From the NCBI GenBank assembly GCA_009936675.1, contig JAACDY010000077.1:1-6870 (forward strand): a stretch of 6,870 bases of DNA, written 5' to 3'. Every line of letters begins with the position of its first letter. The first letter of the stretch is position 1. The notes beneath the pieces were generated by a model. That model had not been told where the DNA came from and did not search any database. It saw nothing but the letters and a program-made list of their open reading frames with translations. Of this stretch, positions 1-5,685 are shown piece after piece. A program made the translations under genes and the position numbers. This stretch comes from Bacteroidota bacterium (GTDB lineage: Bacteria; Bacteroidota; Bacteroidia; Flavobacteriales; Flavobacteriaceae).

Positions 1-1
1 T

Positions 2-163
2 AAGTTGAAATATCGTTTGTCTTTGGAAAGATTTGACTCATCAGAAGCTTTTAAATACTCTAGCTTTGAATTCTTGAGCAGAGTAAGGATTTTTTTTAGT
101 ACTGTAATGTATTCTGAAGAAGCAGACAAAATTTTTGTTTTTTGTAAACTTAAACAGAATTGA
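2..163 (+). CDS. Possible 3' end of an off-window gene (unidentified)
   Basis: A plus-strand frame enters at the left edge and stays open for 53 codons to a TGA at 161-163, ending in VFCKLKQN. It would converge on the epimerase-like gene with a 20-bp gap. I do not recognise the peptide. Doubt is warranted: the minus strand over the same bases is also open (60 codons from 180 down to 1, in frame with and beyond the epimerase TAG stop), the stretch is very A/T-rich, and third-position composition favours neither strand. It may be a real C-terminus, a decayed remnant or plain intergenic sequence. No start codon or promoter can be judged because the region is cut by the window edge. Confidence 0.28.
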   Translation, partial: KLKYRLSLERFDSSEAFKYSSFEFLSRVRIFFSTVMYSEEADKIFVFCKLKQN

Positions 164-183
164 AGCGTCTTAAGAATTATGCT

Positions 184-993
184 CTAATTTAATATTAACA
201 AGTTTTTCACTTTAAATATATAATGCAGTTCAGAACATACTTTTTCGGAGCTGACAAAACCTCTTGTGGTTCCTTTTTTTTCAAAGCTTGGTGGAGGGAG
301 CTGTGCGATTTCTGCCATCTGTGAGTAATAGGCTTCTCGGCTTGGATGATAGGGCGTTACGGCATTATAGATTTTATTTTCGTTCCAATTTTCGAATAGA
401 TTCAGCAGAATGGCCACCGCATCTTTTTGATGGATAAAATTGATTGGAGAAAGAGGGTTGGGGAGCTTTTTTTTTCCGCTCAAGGTGAAAATAGGATGTC
501 GATCAGGTCCTATCAAGCCCCCCAGTCGAACGATACAACTTTGAAAATTTTTGTTGTTTAACAGCTTTTGTTCCACTTTAATGATTTGTTGTGCCGAAGG
601 GCTATCCCCCAATAATTCACTTGTTTCGGTCATGATCCCTTTTTGAAAACCATAAACGGAAGTACTGCTTGTGAATAATACCCTTTGAATTTTATAAGCT
701 TCGACTTTTTCAATGATTTGCTCTACTAAGGCGACATAATTGCGTTGGGGATTTTTCCTCAGACCTGGAGGGATGGTGATGAACAGCGTGTCAATATCTT
801 TAAAAAAATCGAGGGCCCCCATGACAGTAGATTCGGTTAGCTTGAGGAATTGTGCGTTTAATCCTTTATCAATAAGCTGTTTTGCCCTTTCCTCAGATGT
901 CGATGTTACCTTGGCCTGATGCCCCTTTTTTTGAGCCTCTAGGGCTAGGGCTAAGCCCAACCATCCACCTCCCAATATTCCAATTTTTTTCAT
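184..993 (-). CDS. Atypical SDR / NAD(P)-binding epimerase-like protein (YeeZ-like)
   Basis: This is a 269-residue Rossmann-fold protein of the extended/atypical short-chain dehydrogenase group. The dinucleotide-binding glycine motif GGGWLG sits at residues 8-13, right after the first beta strand. An acidic/hydrophobic strand and TIPPG follow near 73-77. The extended-SDR signature SSTSVYG is at 109-115, RLGGLIGPDRHP at 156-167 and an INFIHQKDA segment at 184-192. The usual catalytic Tyr-x3-Lys about 20-25 residues after the VYG motif is not apparent (SAQQIIKVEQ lies there), as in YeeZ-like atypical SDRs, so the substrate and even redox activity are uncertain. The frame opens 29 codons upstream at 1080, but I chose the ATG at 991-993. 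The Rossmann strand MKKIGILGGG starts there, a good -7 promoter element lies between the two candidates, and the extra N-terminal residues look like non-coding A/T-rich sequence. The C-terminus (ELHYIFKVKN...) is of normal family length. The protein is likely cytoplasmic. Confidence 0.85.
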   Translation of the reverse strand: MKKIGILGGGWLGLALALEAQKKGHQAKVTSTSEERAKQLIDKGLNAQFLKLTESTVMGALDFFKDIDTLFITIPPGLRKNPQRNYVALVEQIIEKVEAYKIQRVLFTSSTSVYGFQKGIMTETSELLGDSPSAQQIIKVEQKLLNNKNFQSCIVRLGGLIGPDRHPIFTLSGKKKLPNPLSPINFIHQKDAVAILLNLFENWNENKIYNAVTPYHPSREAYYSQMAEIAQLPPPSFEKKGTTRGFVSSEKVCSELHYIFKVKNLLILN

Positions 994-995
994 TG

Positions 996-1001
996 CTCCT
1001 T
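996..1001 (-). promoter_or_regulatory. Shine-Dalgarno-like AAGGAG before the epimerase-like ATG
   Basis: Read on the minus strand the sequence is AAGGAG, then CA, then ATG at 993. A full AAGGAG is unusual in this window, where other starts lack one. It supports the start at 993 over the upstream one at 1080. The 2-nt spacing is much shorter than optimal, so it may not act as a classical ribosome binding site. Confidence 0.35.
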
Positions 1002-1021
1002 GGTTTTTGTTTGATCCTTTA

Positions 1022-1029
1022 CAAAGATA
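1022..1029 (-). promoter_or_regulatory. Bacteroidota-type -7 element for the epimerase-like gene
   Basis: On the minus strand this reads TATCTTTG, a perfect match to the Bacteroidota -7 consensus TAnnTTTG. It would place transcription start near 1015-1017, giving a leader of roughly 22-24 nt before the ATG at 993. A clear -33 TTTG partner is not seen at the expected distance. The element overlaps one arm of a perfect inverted repeat (1027-1043), which suggests possible repressor control. Confidence 0.5.
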
Positions 1030-1071
1030 GTTTTCAAAACTATTAAATGATATTTTAAAAATCACTATCTT
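1024..1071. repeat. Nested inverted repeats in the divergent promoter gap
   Basis: Two palindromic arrangements share bases. The inner one is ATAGTTTT-C-AAAACTAT at 1027-1043, a perfect 8+1+8 inverted repeat. The outer one pairs AAGATAGT at 1024-1031 with ACTATCTT at 1064-1071, 8 bp perfect with a 32-bp spacer. Each outer arm contains a -7-like element (TATCTTTG on minus, TATCTTAA on plus). The position between two divergent starts fits a shared operator or paired promoters. The region is A/T-rich, so some palindromy is expected by chance. Confidence 0.45.
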
Positions 1072-1073
1072 AA
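1066..1073 (+). promoter_or_regulatory. Candidate -7 element for the CBS-domain gene
   Basis: TATCTTAA matches TAnnTT of the Bacteroidota -7 consensus but not its final TG. It is the mirror copy of the stronger minus-strand element and would give a leader of about 15-18 nt before the ATG at 1095. No -33 TTTG is visible at the usual 19-21 bp distance, so the call is weak. Confidence 0.3.
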
Positions 1074-1094
1074 TAAACACAAAAACAATGAGTT

Positions 1095-1559
1095 ATGCCG
1101 ATTAAAAGCTTTCAGGGACAAAGAGCGACCCGCTCCAAAACATCAAACAAAACTTTATTGGTGTCTGATATCATGACACGGGATTTGGTGGTTTTTAAAC
1201 AGAACCAATCCATCCATGAAGTCATGCAAAAATTCATCAAATACCGTATTTCTGGAGGTCCAGTGGTAGATGATGCTGGGAAATTGATTGGGGTAATTTC
1301 CGAAGCTGACTGCATGAAAGAAATTTCAGATAGTCGGTATTTTAATTTACCCATTCTCGACAAAACCGTGGCCCACTTTATGACCAATGAGGTGGATACC
1401 ATCGATGCTAATAAGACTATTTTTGAAGCGGCGTCAATGTTTTTTAAAACCACCAGAAGACGTTTTCCTGTCTTGGATAAAAACCAATTGGTCGGGCAAA
1501 TTAGCCGAAAAGACATTGTTGTGGCAACTCTCAATATGAAAAGTCAAACCTGGCGTTAA
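1095..1559 (+). CDS. Stand-alone two-CBS-domain protein
   Basis: This 154-residue cytoplasmic protein is made almost entirely of a tandem CBS pair (Bateman module), the fold that binds AMP, ATP, S-adenosylmethionine or related nucleotides as a sensor. After a basic, disordered N-tail (residues 1-20), CBS1 runs from about VSDIMTRD (23-30) through GGPVVDDAGKLIGVISEADC (54-73). CBS2 runs from HFMTNEVDTID (94-104) through RRRFPVLDKNQLVGQISRKD (121-140). The DIMT/HFMT starts and the GVIS-ADC and GQIS-KD ends are textbook CBS repeats. No catalytic, DNA-binding or transmembrane domain is attached, so it probably acts by binding a partner or buffering a nucleotide; ligand and partner are unknown. The ATG at 1095 is used because the ATG at 1088 is in another frame and stops after five codons. 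There is no Shine-Dalgarno. Its TAA overlaps the stop of the convergent HDAC-family gene. Confidence 0.9.
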   Translation: MPIKSFQGQRATRSKTSNKTLLVSDIMTRDLVVFKQNQSIHEVMQKFIKYRISGGPVVDDAGKLIGVISEADCMKEISDSRYFNLPILDKTVAHFMTNEVDTIDANKTIFEAASMFFKTTRRRFPVLDKNQLVGQISRKDIVVATLNMKSQTWR

Positions 1560-2455
1560 AAAATCCGTTGTGCGACACGGTAGGTGTTCGCATGTGCTTC
1601 TATGATCAGTTTGATGTCTTTAGAATAACCACCACCCATACTACACTGAATGGGGAGAGAACGTCTGTGGCAAAATTCCAATACCTGTTCATCTCTTTGT
1701 TTACAGCCTTCTAGACTCATGCCCAACCGGCCCAATCGATCTGTGGCCACTACATCCACACCCGATAGATAAAATACGAAGTCGGGATCTACTTGCTCAA
1801 AAAGTTGTGGAAGCGAATCGTTCAATACATTCAGATATTGTTCGTCTCCTGTTTTGTCTTCCAGCGGAATGTCCCAATCGCTTTGTTCTTTTCTAAATGG
1901 ATAGTTTTTTTGGCCGTGCATCGAAAAAGTAAATACCCGATCTTCATTCTTGAAAATTTCTGCTGTTCCATTGCCTTGGTGGACATCCAAATCGATGATC
2001 AAAATTTTTTGGGCATGTTGGCGATCTAATAAATATCGGGCGGCAATGGCTTGGTCATTCAGCATACAAAAAGCCTCGCCGTGGGTTGAATACGCATGAT
2101 GTGTACCTCCGGCGATATTGAATGAGATGCCCGATTGAAGAGATTTCAATGCCCCTTCGACAGTGCCTCCGGCAATGATAAATTCTCTTTCTACCAATTG
2201 TTGGGAAACAGGAAACCCTATTTTTCTGATTTCAGAACGGCTGAGTTCCATTCGCATCAGACGATCCACATATTCCTTTTGGTGAACGACTGTTACGATC
2301 TCTTCATCAAGGGCTTGAGGTGAAAAAAAATCTTTGGGTTCACAAGTGCCCTCGTGCATCAATTGCTTGGGCAGTAGGTCGTATTTTTCCATAGGAAACC
2401 TGTGGTTTTCAGGAAGGGGCAATACATAAATGGGATCAAAGGCAACAGCTATCAC
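1556..2455 (-). CDS. Histone deacetylase family protein (class IV/HDAC11-like deacylase)
   Basis: A 299-residue zinc-dependent arginase/deacetylase-fold hydrolase, complete by family length. Visible active-site parts: NHRFPMEKY at 17-25 (a hallmark of HDAC11-like bacterial members), the His pair GGTHH (His119-His120), DLDVHQGNGT at 155-164 with zinc ligands Asp157 and His159, the third ligand Asp239 in ATDRLGRL, and the transition-state Tyr277 in MGGGYS. All catalytic positions are present, so it is probably active. Bacterial relatives act on small molecules or acyl-lysine; the substrate cannot be read from sequence. The start is a GTG at 2453-2455 (no earlier in-frame ATG; the next Met is residue 22, inside the conserved HRFPMEKY). 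It follows the metG stop by 9 nt in the same frame, so it is very likely co-transcribed and perhaps translationally coupled. It has no signal peptide or membrane segment. Its TAA overlaps that of the convergent CBS gene. Confidence 0.9.
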   Translation of the reverse strand: MIAVAFDPIYVLPLPENHRFPMEKYDLLPKQLMHEGTCEPKDFFSPQALDEEIVTVVHQKEYVDRLMRMELSRSEIRKIGFPVSQQLVEREFIIAGGTVEGALKSLQSGISFNIAGGTHHAYSTHGEAFCMLNDQAIAARYLLDRQHAQKILIIDLDVHQGNGTAEIFKNEDRVFTFSMHGQKNYPFRKEQSDWDIPLEDKTGDEQYLNVLNDSLPQLFEQVDPDFVFYLSGVDVVATDRLGRLGMSLEGCKQRDEQVLEFCHRRSLPIQCSMGGGYSKDIKLIIEAHANTYRVAQRIF

Positions 2456-2464
2456 AGGGTGGAT

Positions 2465-4525
2465 TTAGCTGATGATCAAACCGCTGGGGGTGTTGTCGTC
2501 TTCTGGGGAAATAAAAATCAATCGTCCTTCTCCATCCTCTGCCATCAATAGCATTCCTTGACTTTGCACACCACGGATGGTTCGAGGCTGTAGGTTGGTC
2601 AAAACCGTAACCTTTTTACCCACCACCTCTTCGGCCTGATAACTCTCTGCAATTCCGGAAACAATTGTCCTTTGTTCGTGACCTAAGTCAACTTTTAAGA
2701 CCAAAAGTTTTTTGGTCTTAGCCATTTTTTCGGCTTCGAGTATGGTTCCCGTCTTGAGATCCAATTTTGTAAAATCATCGAAAGAAATCATCTCTTTGGG
2801 TGCCTCCTCCACATCATTTTTTTCGTTTTCATGGGCTAGGTTATTCTTTAATTTTTGCAATTGTTTTTCAATGACCTCCTCCTCAATTTTTTCAAAGAGC
2901 AATTGGGGTTTTTCGAGAAGATGTCCTGGGGCAAGAAGAAAATTATTTCCACTTACATCTTCCCAAGAAGCATTGAAATGGAGCATATCCATCATTTTTC
3001 GGGAAGTAAACGGGAGCAGGGGTTCGCTGAGGATACTTAGTCCGGCAGCGATTTGAAGTGCTGTGAACATGATGGTTTCTACCCGTTCTTTATCGGTCTT
3101 AATCAATTTCCAAGGCTCTTGTTCTGCCAAGTACTTGTTGCCCAATCGTGCCAAATTCATCACTTCTTGACTGTAGGCTCTAAAATGGTAATGCTCGATT
3201 TGCTTTTCCATCAGAGATGGAAATTCTTTGAGTTTTGACAATGCTGCTTGGTCTGCATCATTCAACTGGCCCAAGGAAGGAACTTTTCCATCGTAGTATT
3301 TTTGGGTGAGTACCATTACCCGATTGATAAAGTTACCAAAGATGGCGACCAACTCACTGTTGTTTCGGGTTTGGAATTCTTTCCACGTAAAATCGTTGTC
3401 TCTTGTTTCTGGAGCATTGGCGGTCAACACATATCGCAATACATCCTGTTTGTCTGGGAAATCTTCCAAATATTCATGCAACCACACTGCCCAATTTTTG
3501 GAGGTGGAAATTTTATTGCCTTCTAAGTTGAGGAATTCATTGGCTGGAACATTTTCGGGAAGAATATATGTCCCCGTATTTTTAAGTATAATGGGGAAAA
3601 TAATACAATGAAAAACAATATTGTCTTTTCCGATAAAGTGAACCAATTGGGTATCTTCAGATTTCCAATAGGGTTCCCAATCGATATTTTTCTTTTGTGC
3701 CCATTCCTTGGTAGAGGAGATATAGCCAATGGGAGCATCAAACCAAACATAGAGTACTTTTCCAGCCCCTCCTTCGACCGGTACAGGGATGCCCCAATCC
3801 AAGTCACGGGTAACTGCGCGAGCCTGTAAACCATTGTCGATCCATGATTTGACTTGCCCGTAAACATTGGGTTTCCAATCTTTTTTATGCCCTTTCAGTA
3901 TCCATTCTTCAATAAAGGCTTCGTGTTGGTCGAGGGGTAGAAACCAATGCTTTGTTTTTTTAAATTCGGGAATACTGCCCGAAAGGGTGGACTTGGGTTT
4001 TATGAGATCGGTTGCATTGAGCGAGCTTCCACAGGATTCGCACTGATCACCATAGGCTTCTGTGTTTTGACAAACGGGACAAGTTCCAATGACAAACCGG
4101 TCGGCCAAAAAGGTATTGGCTTCTGGATCATACAGTTGCTCGGTTTCTTTGACCAAAAATTGATCCTGTTCATCTAATTGTTTAAAAATTTCTCCCGCTG
4201 TTTGGTGGTGTATGGCTCTTGAAGTGCGGGAGTAATTGTCAAATGAAATCCCAAAACCGTCAAAAGCCTTGCGGATGATTTGATCGTAATGATCGATCAC
4301 TTCTTGAGGTGTTTTTCCTTCTTTTTTGGCCTTGATGGCTATCGCTACACCATGTTCATCACTCCCACAAATAAAGGCTACATCCTTTTTTCTCAGTCTG
4401 AGATAGCGAACATATATATCAGCTGGAACATAAACCCCTGCCAGATGGCCAATATGGATAGGACCGTTGGTATAGGGTAAAGCAGCAGTAACAGTATATC
4501 TTTTTGGCTGCGAGGACATGCACAT
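2465..4525 (-). CDS. metG: Methionine--tRNA ligase with C-terminal tRNA-binding domain
   Basis: This cytoplasmic class I aminoacyl-tRNA synthetase charges tRNA(Met) with methionine using ATP. The protein is 686 residues, the length expected for the long MetG form. The Rossmann catalytic core carries the HIGH signature as HIGH (24-27). The connective zinc knuckle has Cys149-x2-Cys152 and Cys162-x2-Cys165, like the E. coli-type enzyme. The KMSKS loop is present as KISTS (338-342) followed by KNWAVW. An alpha-helical anticodon-binding domain (about 385-540) follows, then a charged, likely coiled linker (about 545-577). The C-terminal OB-fold, Trbp111-like tRNA-binding domain (about 580-686) includes FTKLDLKTGTI and NLQPRTIRGVQSQGM. 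Start at the ATG of 4523-4525; the ATG two codons later (4517-4519) is equally possible and cannot be separated. It heads a minus-strand pair with the HDAC-family gene and is divergent from yraN. Confidence 0.97.
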   Translation of the reverse strand: MCMSSQPKRYTVTAALPYTNGPIHIGHLAGVYVPADIYVRYLRLRKKDVAFICGSDEHGVAIAIKAKKEGKTPQEVIDHYDQIIRKAFDGFGISFDNYSRTSRAIHHQTAGEIFKQLDEQDQFLVKETEQLYDPEANTFLADRFVIGTCPVCQNTEAYGDQCESCGSSLNATDLIKPKSTLSGSIPEFKKTKHWFLPLDQHEAFIEEWILKGHKKDWKPNVYGQVKSWIDNGLQARAVTRDLDWGIPVPVEGGAGKVLYVWFDAPIGYISSTKEWAQKKNIDWEPYWKSEDTQLVHFIGKDNIVFHCIIFPIILKNTGTYILPENVPANEFLNLEGNKISTSKNWAVWLHEYLEDFPDKQDVLRYVLTANAPETRDNDFTWKEFQTRNNSELVAIFGNFINRVMVLTQKYYDGKVPSLGQLNDADQAALSKLKEFPSLMEKQIEHYHFRAYSQEVMNLARLGNKYLAEQEPWKLIKTDKERVETIMFTALQIAAGLSILSEPLLPFTSRKMMDMLHFNASWEDVSGNNFLLAPGHLLEKPQLLFEKIEEEVIEKQLQKLKNNLAHENEKNDVEEAPKEMISFDDFTKLDLKTGTILEAEKMAKTKKLLVLKVDLGHEQRTIVSGIAESYQAEEVVGKKVTVLTNLQPRTIRGVQSQGMLLMAEDGEGRLIFISPEDDNTPSGLIIS

Positions 4526-4532
4526 TTTTTGG

Positions 4533-4540
4533 CAAAAATA
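4533..4540 (-). promoter_or_regulatory. Candidate -7 element for metG-HDAC transcript
   Basis: Minus-strand TATTTTTG matches TAnnTTTG exactly. The implied transcription start (about 4527-4529) lies only a few bases before the metG ATG at 4525, so the mRNA would be nearly leaderless. Use of the second ATG at 4519 would give a slightly longer leader. No clear -33 element is seen. Confidence 0.38.
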
Positions 4541-4549
4541 AGGATTTTA

Positions 4550-4580
4550 TTGCCCGGCATGGAATTTTATTTTAACTTAT
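4550..4580 (+). promoter_or_regulatory. Weak promoter candidate for yraN
   Basis: A TTG at 4550-4552 is followed after 20 bp by TAACTTAT at 4573-4580, which resembles the Bacteroidota -33/-7 pair (TTTG, about 19-21 bp, TAnnTTTG) with the last two -7 bases mismatched. It would give a leader of roughly 13-15 nt before the ATG at 4599. The spacing is right but the match is imperfect. Confidence 0.28.
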
Positions 4581-4598
4581 AACAAAGCCCATTTTACC

Positions 4599-4961
4599 AT
4601 GACAAAAGCCCACGATCTAGGAAAAAAGGCAGAAAAGCTCGCCGCATCTTATTTACAAAATTCGGGATATACCCTTTTGGCTAAGAATTATCGCTACCTC
4701 AAGGCAGAGGTGGATTTAATCGTCCAAAAAGAAAATACATTGGTTGCTGTAGAGGTCAAAGCTCGTACCATTGGCTTTGTACTTTCACCGGATCAGGCCG
4801 TATCGCCCAAAAAAATTAAATTATTGGTTGAGGCCGTTGATCATTTTGTTCAGTCAAGAGAGCTGGATGTCGAGGTGCGTTTTGACCTGATTACCTATGT
4901 CTTCGATGGGACCCATTGGGAGCAAAACCACATAACAGACGCTTTTTACCCCTTTGGTTGA
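4599..4961 (+). CDS. yraN: YraN/UPF0102 family nuclease-fold protein
   Basis: A 120-residue protein, the normal length for UPF0102, a widespread bacterial family with a predicted Holliday-junction-resolvase-like PD-(D/E)xK nuclease fold whose cellular role is not firmly known. Seen here: the N-terminal helix GKKAEKLAASYLQNSGY (8-24), the LAKNYR strand (27-32), Asp39 in AEVDLIV, and Glu52-Val-Lys54 in VAVEVKART, which together make the D...ExK metal-binding triad. Pro-Lys-Lys (70-72) starts the following helix, and RFDLITY (94-100) is the last conserved strand. The family usually has G-x2-(G)E near residue 12; Glu12 is kept. It starts with ATG after an A/T-rich leader without Shine-Dalgarno. 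It is divergent from metG and followed by the ACT-domain gene after 64 bp. The family assignment is firm; nuclease activity is an inference from the motif. Confidence 0.92.
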   Translation: MTKAHDLGKKAEKLAASYLQNSGYTLLAKNYRYLKAEVDLIVQKENTLVAVEVKARTIGFVLSPDQAVSPKKIKLLVEAVDHFVQSRELDVEVRFDLITYVFDGTHWEQNHITDAFYPFG

Positions 4962-4974
4962 AATGTTGTAAAAC

Positions 4975-4987
4975 AAACATTATGTTT
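4975..4987. repeat. Small palindrome upstream of the ACT-domain gene
   Basis: AAACAT-T-ATGTTT is a perfect 6+1+6 inverted repeat lying 8 bp upstream of the -7 element at 4996-5003, that is, in the promoter spacer. It could be an operator, but 6-bp arms in A/T-rich DNA are weak evidence. Confidence 0.25.
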
Positions 4988-4995
4988 AATATTAT

Positions 4996-5003
4996 TAACT
5001 TTG
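4996..5003 (+). promoter_or_regulatory. Bacteroidota-type -7 element for the ACT-domain gene
   Basis: TAACTTTG matches TAnnTTTG exactly. Transcription would start near 5008-5010, leaving a leader of about 16-18 nt, A-rich as is common in Bacteroidota, before the TTG start at 5026. This suggests the gene has its own promoter rather than depending only on readthrough from yraN. A good -33 TTTG is not seen at the standard distance. Confidence 0.5.
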
Positions 5004-5025
5004 CAAAAAAATAAAACATATTCCA

Positions 5026-5685
5026 TTGAAAACCATTGCTTCACAAGTATCGGAATACGTCAAGACAAAGCCTTATTTGTCCACGGCCTTGTCACAGGGC
5101 ATTATCAACTTGACCTCATTGGCAAGAGAGATTCAGCCCGAAATTGAAAAGGCATTGCGTAAGCCTGCCAGAAGTGGAGCCATCGTGATGGCATTAAAAC
5201 GAATCTCAGACAATGAGGAGTTCCTTTCTACCCACAAGATTGTCAATGTCTTGAGAAACCTGGGAGATATCACTGTACGGTCTTCTCTTACCGACTATTG
5301 CTTTAAGCTTTCCGAAACCCTGTTGCTGGCGCAGGCAGAGTTCCTCAGCGCCATCAAAGACAAAAAAGATATTTTCTACACCTCTTCTAGAGGGGTAGGA
5401 GAATCAAATATTGTGGTCAGCAGCAACATCGCTCCTTTGATTGAAGATTTATTCCGTGACGAAATTTGCATTGACAAAATCGATAGCCTATCTGCCATCA
5501 CGGTCAAACTGCCCAATGACAATGTAAAAATCCCAGGGATTTACTATTTTATTTTTCAAAGACTTTCTTGGGAGGGGGTCAACATCAATGAAGTTATTTC
5601 TACTTCCAATGAATTTACCATACTGATGGATGAAGATTCGGTCAACGTGGCTTTTGAGGTGATCAAAAACCTTAAATCCCTTTAA
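5026..5685 (+). CDS. ACT-domain protein, no kinase domain (aspartokinase-regulatory-like)
   Basis: This 219-residue cytoplasmic protein ends in an ACT domain (about 155-216): AITVKLP, then PGIYYFIFQRLSWEGVNI, then EVISTSNEFTIL. The last part closely resembles the effector-binding half of aspartokinases. An earlier segment (about 81-143, DITVRSSL to FYTSSRGVGESNIVVSS) has a similar S-x-SN-x-hydrophobic pattern and may be a second, diverged ACT unit. The N-terminal 1-75 is helical (TKPYLSTALSQGIINLTSLAREIQ, then GAIVMALKRI) and could be a winged-helix-like module. The lysine/glycine signatures of an aspartokinase catalytic domain are absent and the length is half that of the enzyme, so a transferred name of aspartate kinase would be wrong. 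The start is a TTG at 5026-5028: an in-frame stop lies at 4996-4998, the first ATG is residue 55, and the N-terminus MKTI... fits what I recall of related Bacteroidota proteins. Ligand and role are unknown. Confidence 0.85.
   Translation: MKTIASQVSEYVKTKPYLSTALSQGIINLTSLAREIQPEIEKALRKPARSGAIVMALKRISDNEEFLSTHKIVNVLRNLGDITVRSSLTDYCFKLSETLLLAQAEFLSAIKDKKDIFYTSSRGVGESNIVVSSNIAPLIEDLFRDEICIDKIDSLSAITVKLPNDNVKIPGIYYFIFQRLSWEGVNINEVISTSNEFTILMDEDSVNVAFEVIKNLKSL

Noticed and set aside
168..175. TCTTAAGA palindrome after the possible plus-strand stop, as a terminator
   Set aside because: It has an 8-bp palindrome with no loop, no G/C stem and no following T-run, so it is not a credible intrinsic terminator.
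994..1080. N-terminal extension of the epimerase-like protein by 29 residues from an ATG at 1080
   Set aside because: The extension precedes the Rossmann start, looks like translated A/T-rich spacer, and would require transcription from upstream of the best -7 element (1022-1029).
1112..1534. Long minus-strand open frame (140 codons) antisense to the CBS gene
   Set aside because: The plus-strand product is a clear CBS tandem. The antisense peptide has no recognisable motifs and is a shadow frame.
1095..2455. AcuB/AcuC-like acetoin module (CBS protein next to HDAC-family protein, with an ACT protein nearby)
   Set aside because: The CBS protein lacks the ACT domain of AcuB, the genes are convergent rather than an operon, no AcuA acetyltransferase or acetyl-CoA synthetase is present, and the HDAC signature is HDAC11-like.
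3523..3867. Minus-strand open frame of 114 codons inside metG in another frame, plus several plus-strand frames over metG
   Set aside because: All lie within the well-supported metG coding sequence and show no family motifs.
5026..5685. Aspartate kinase
   Set aside because: Only the ACT regulatory part is recognisable. The amino-acid-kinase domain is missing and the length is about half of the enzyme.
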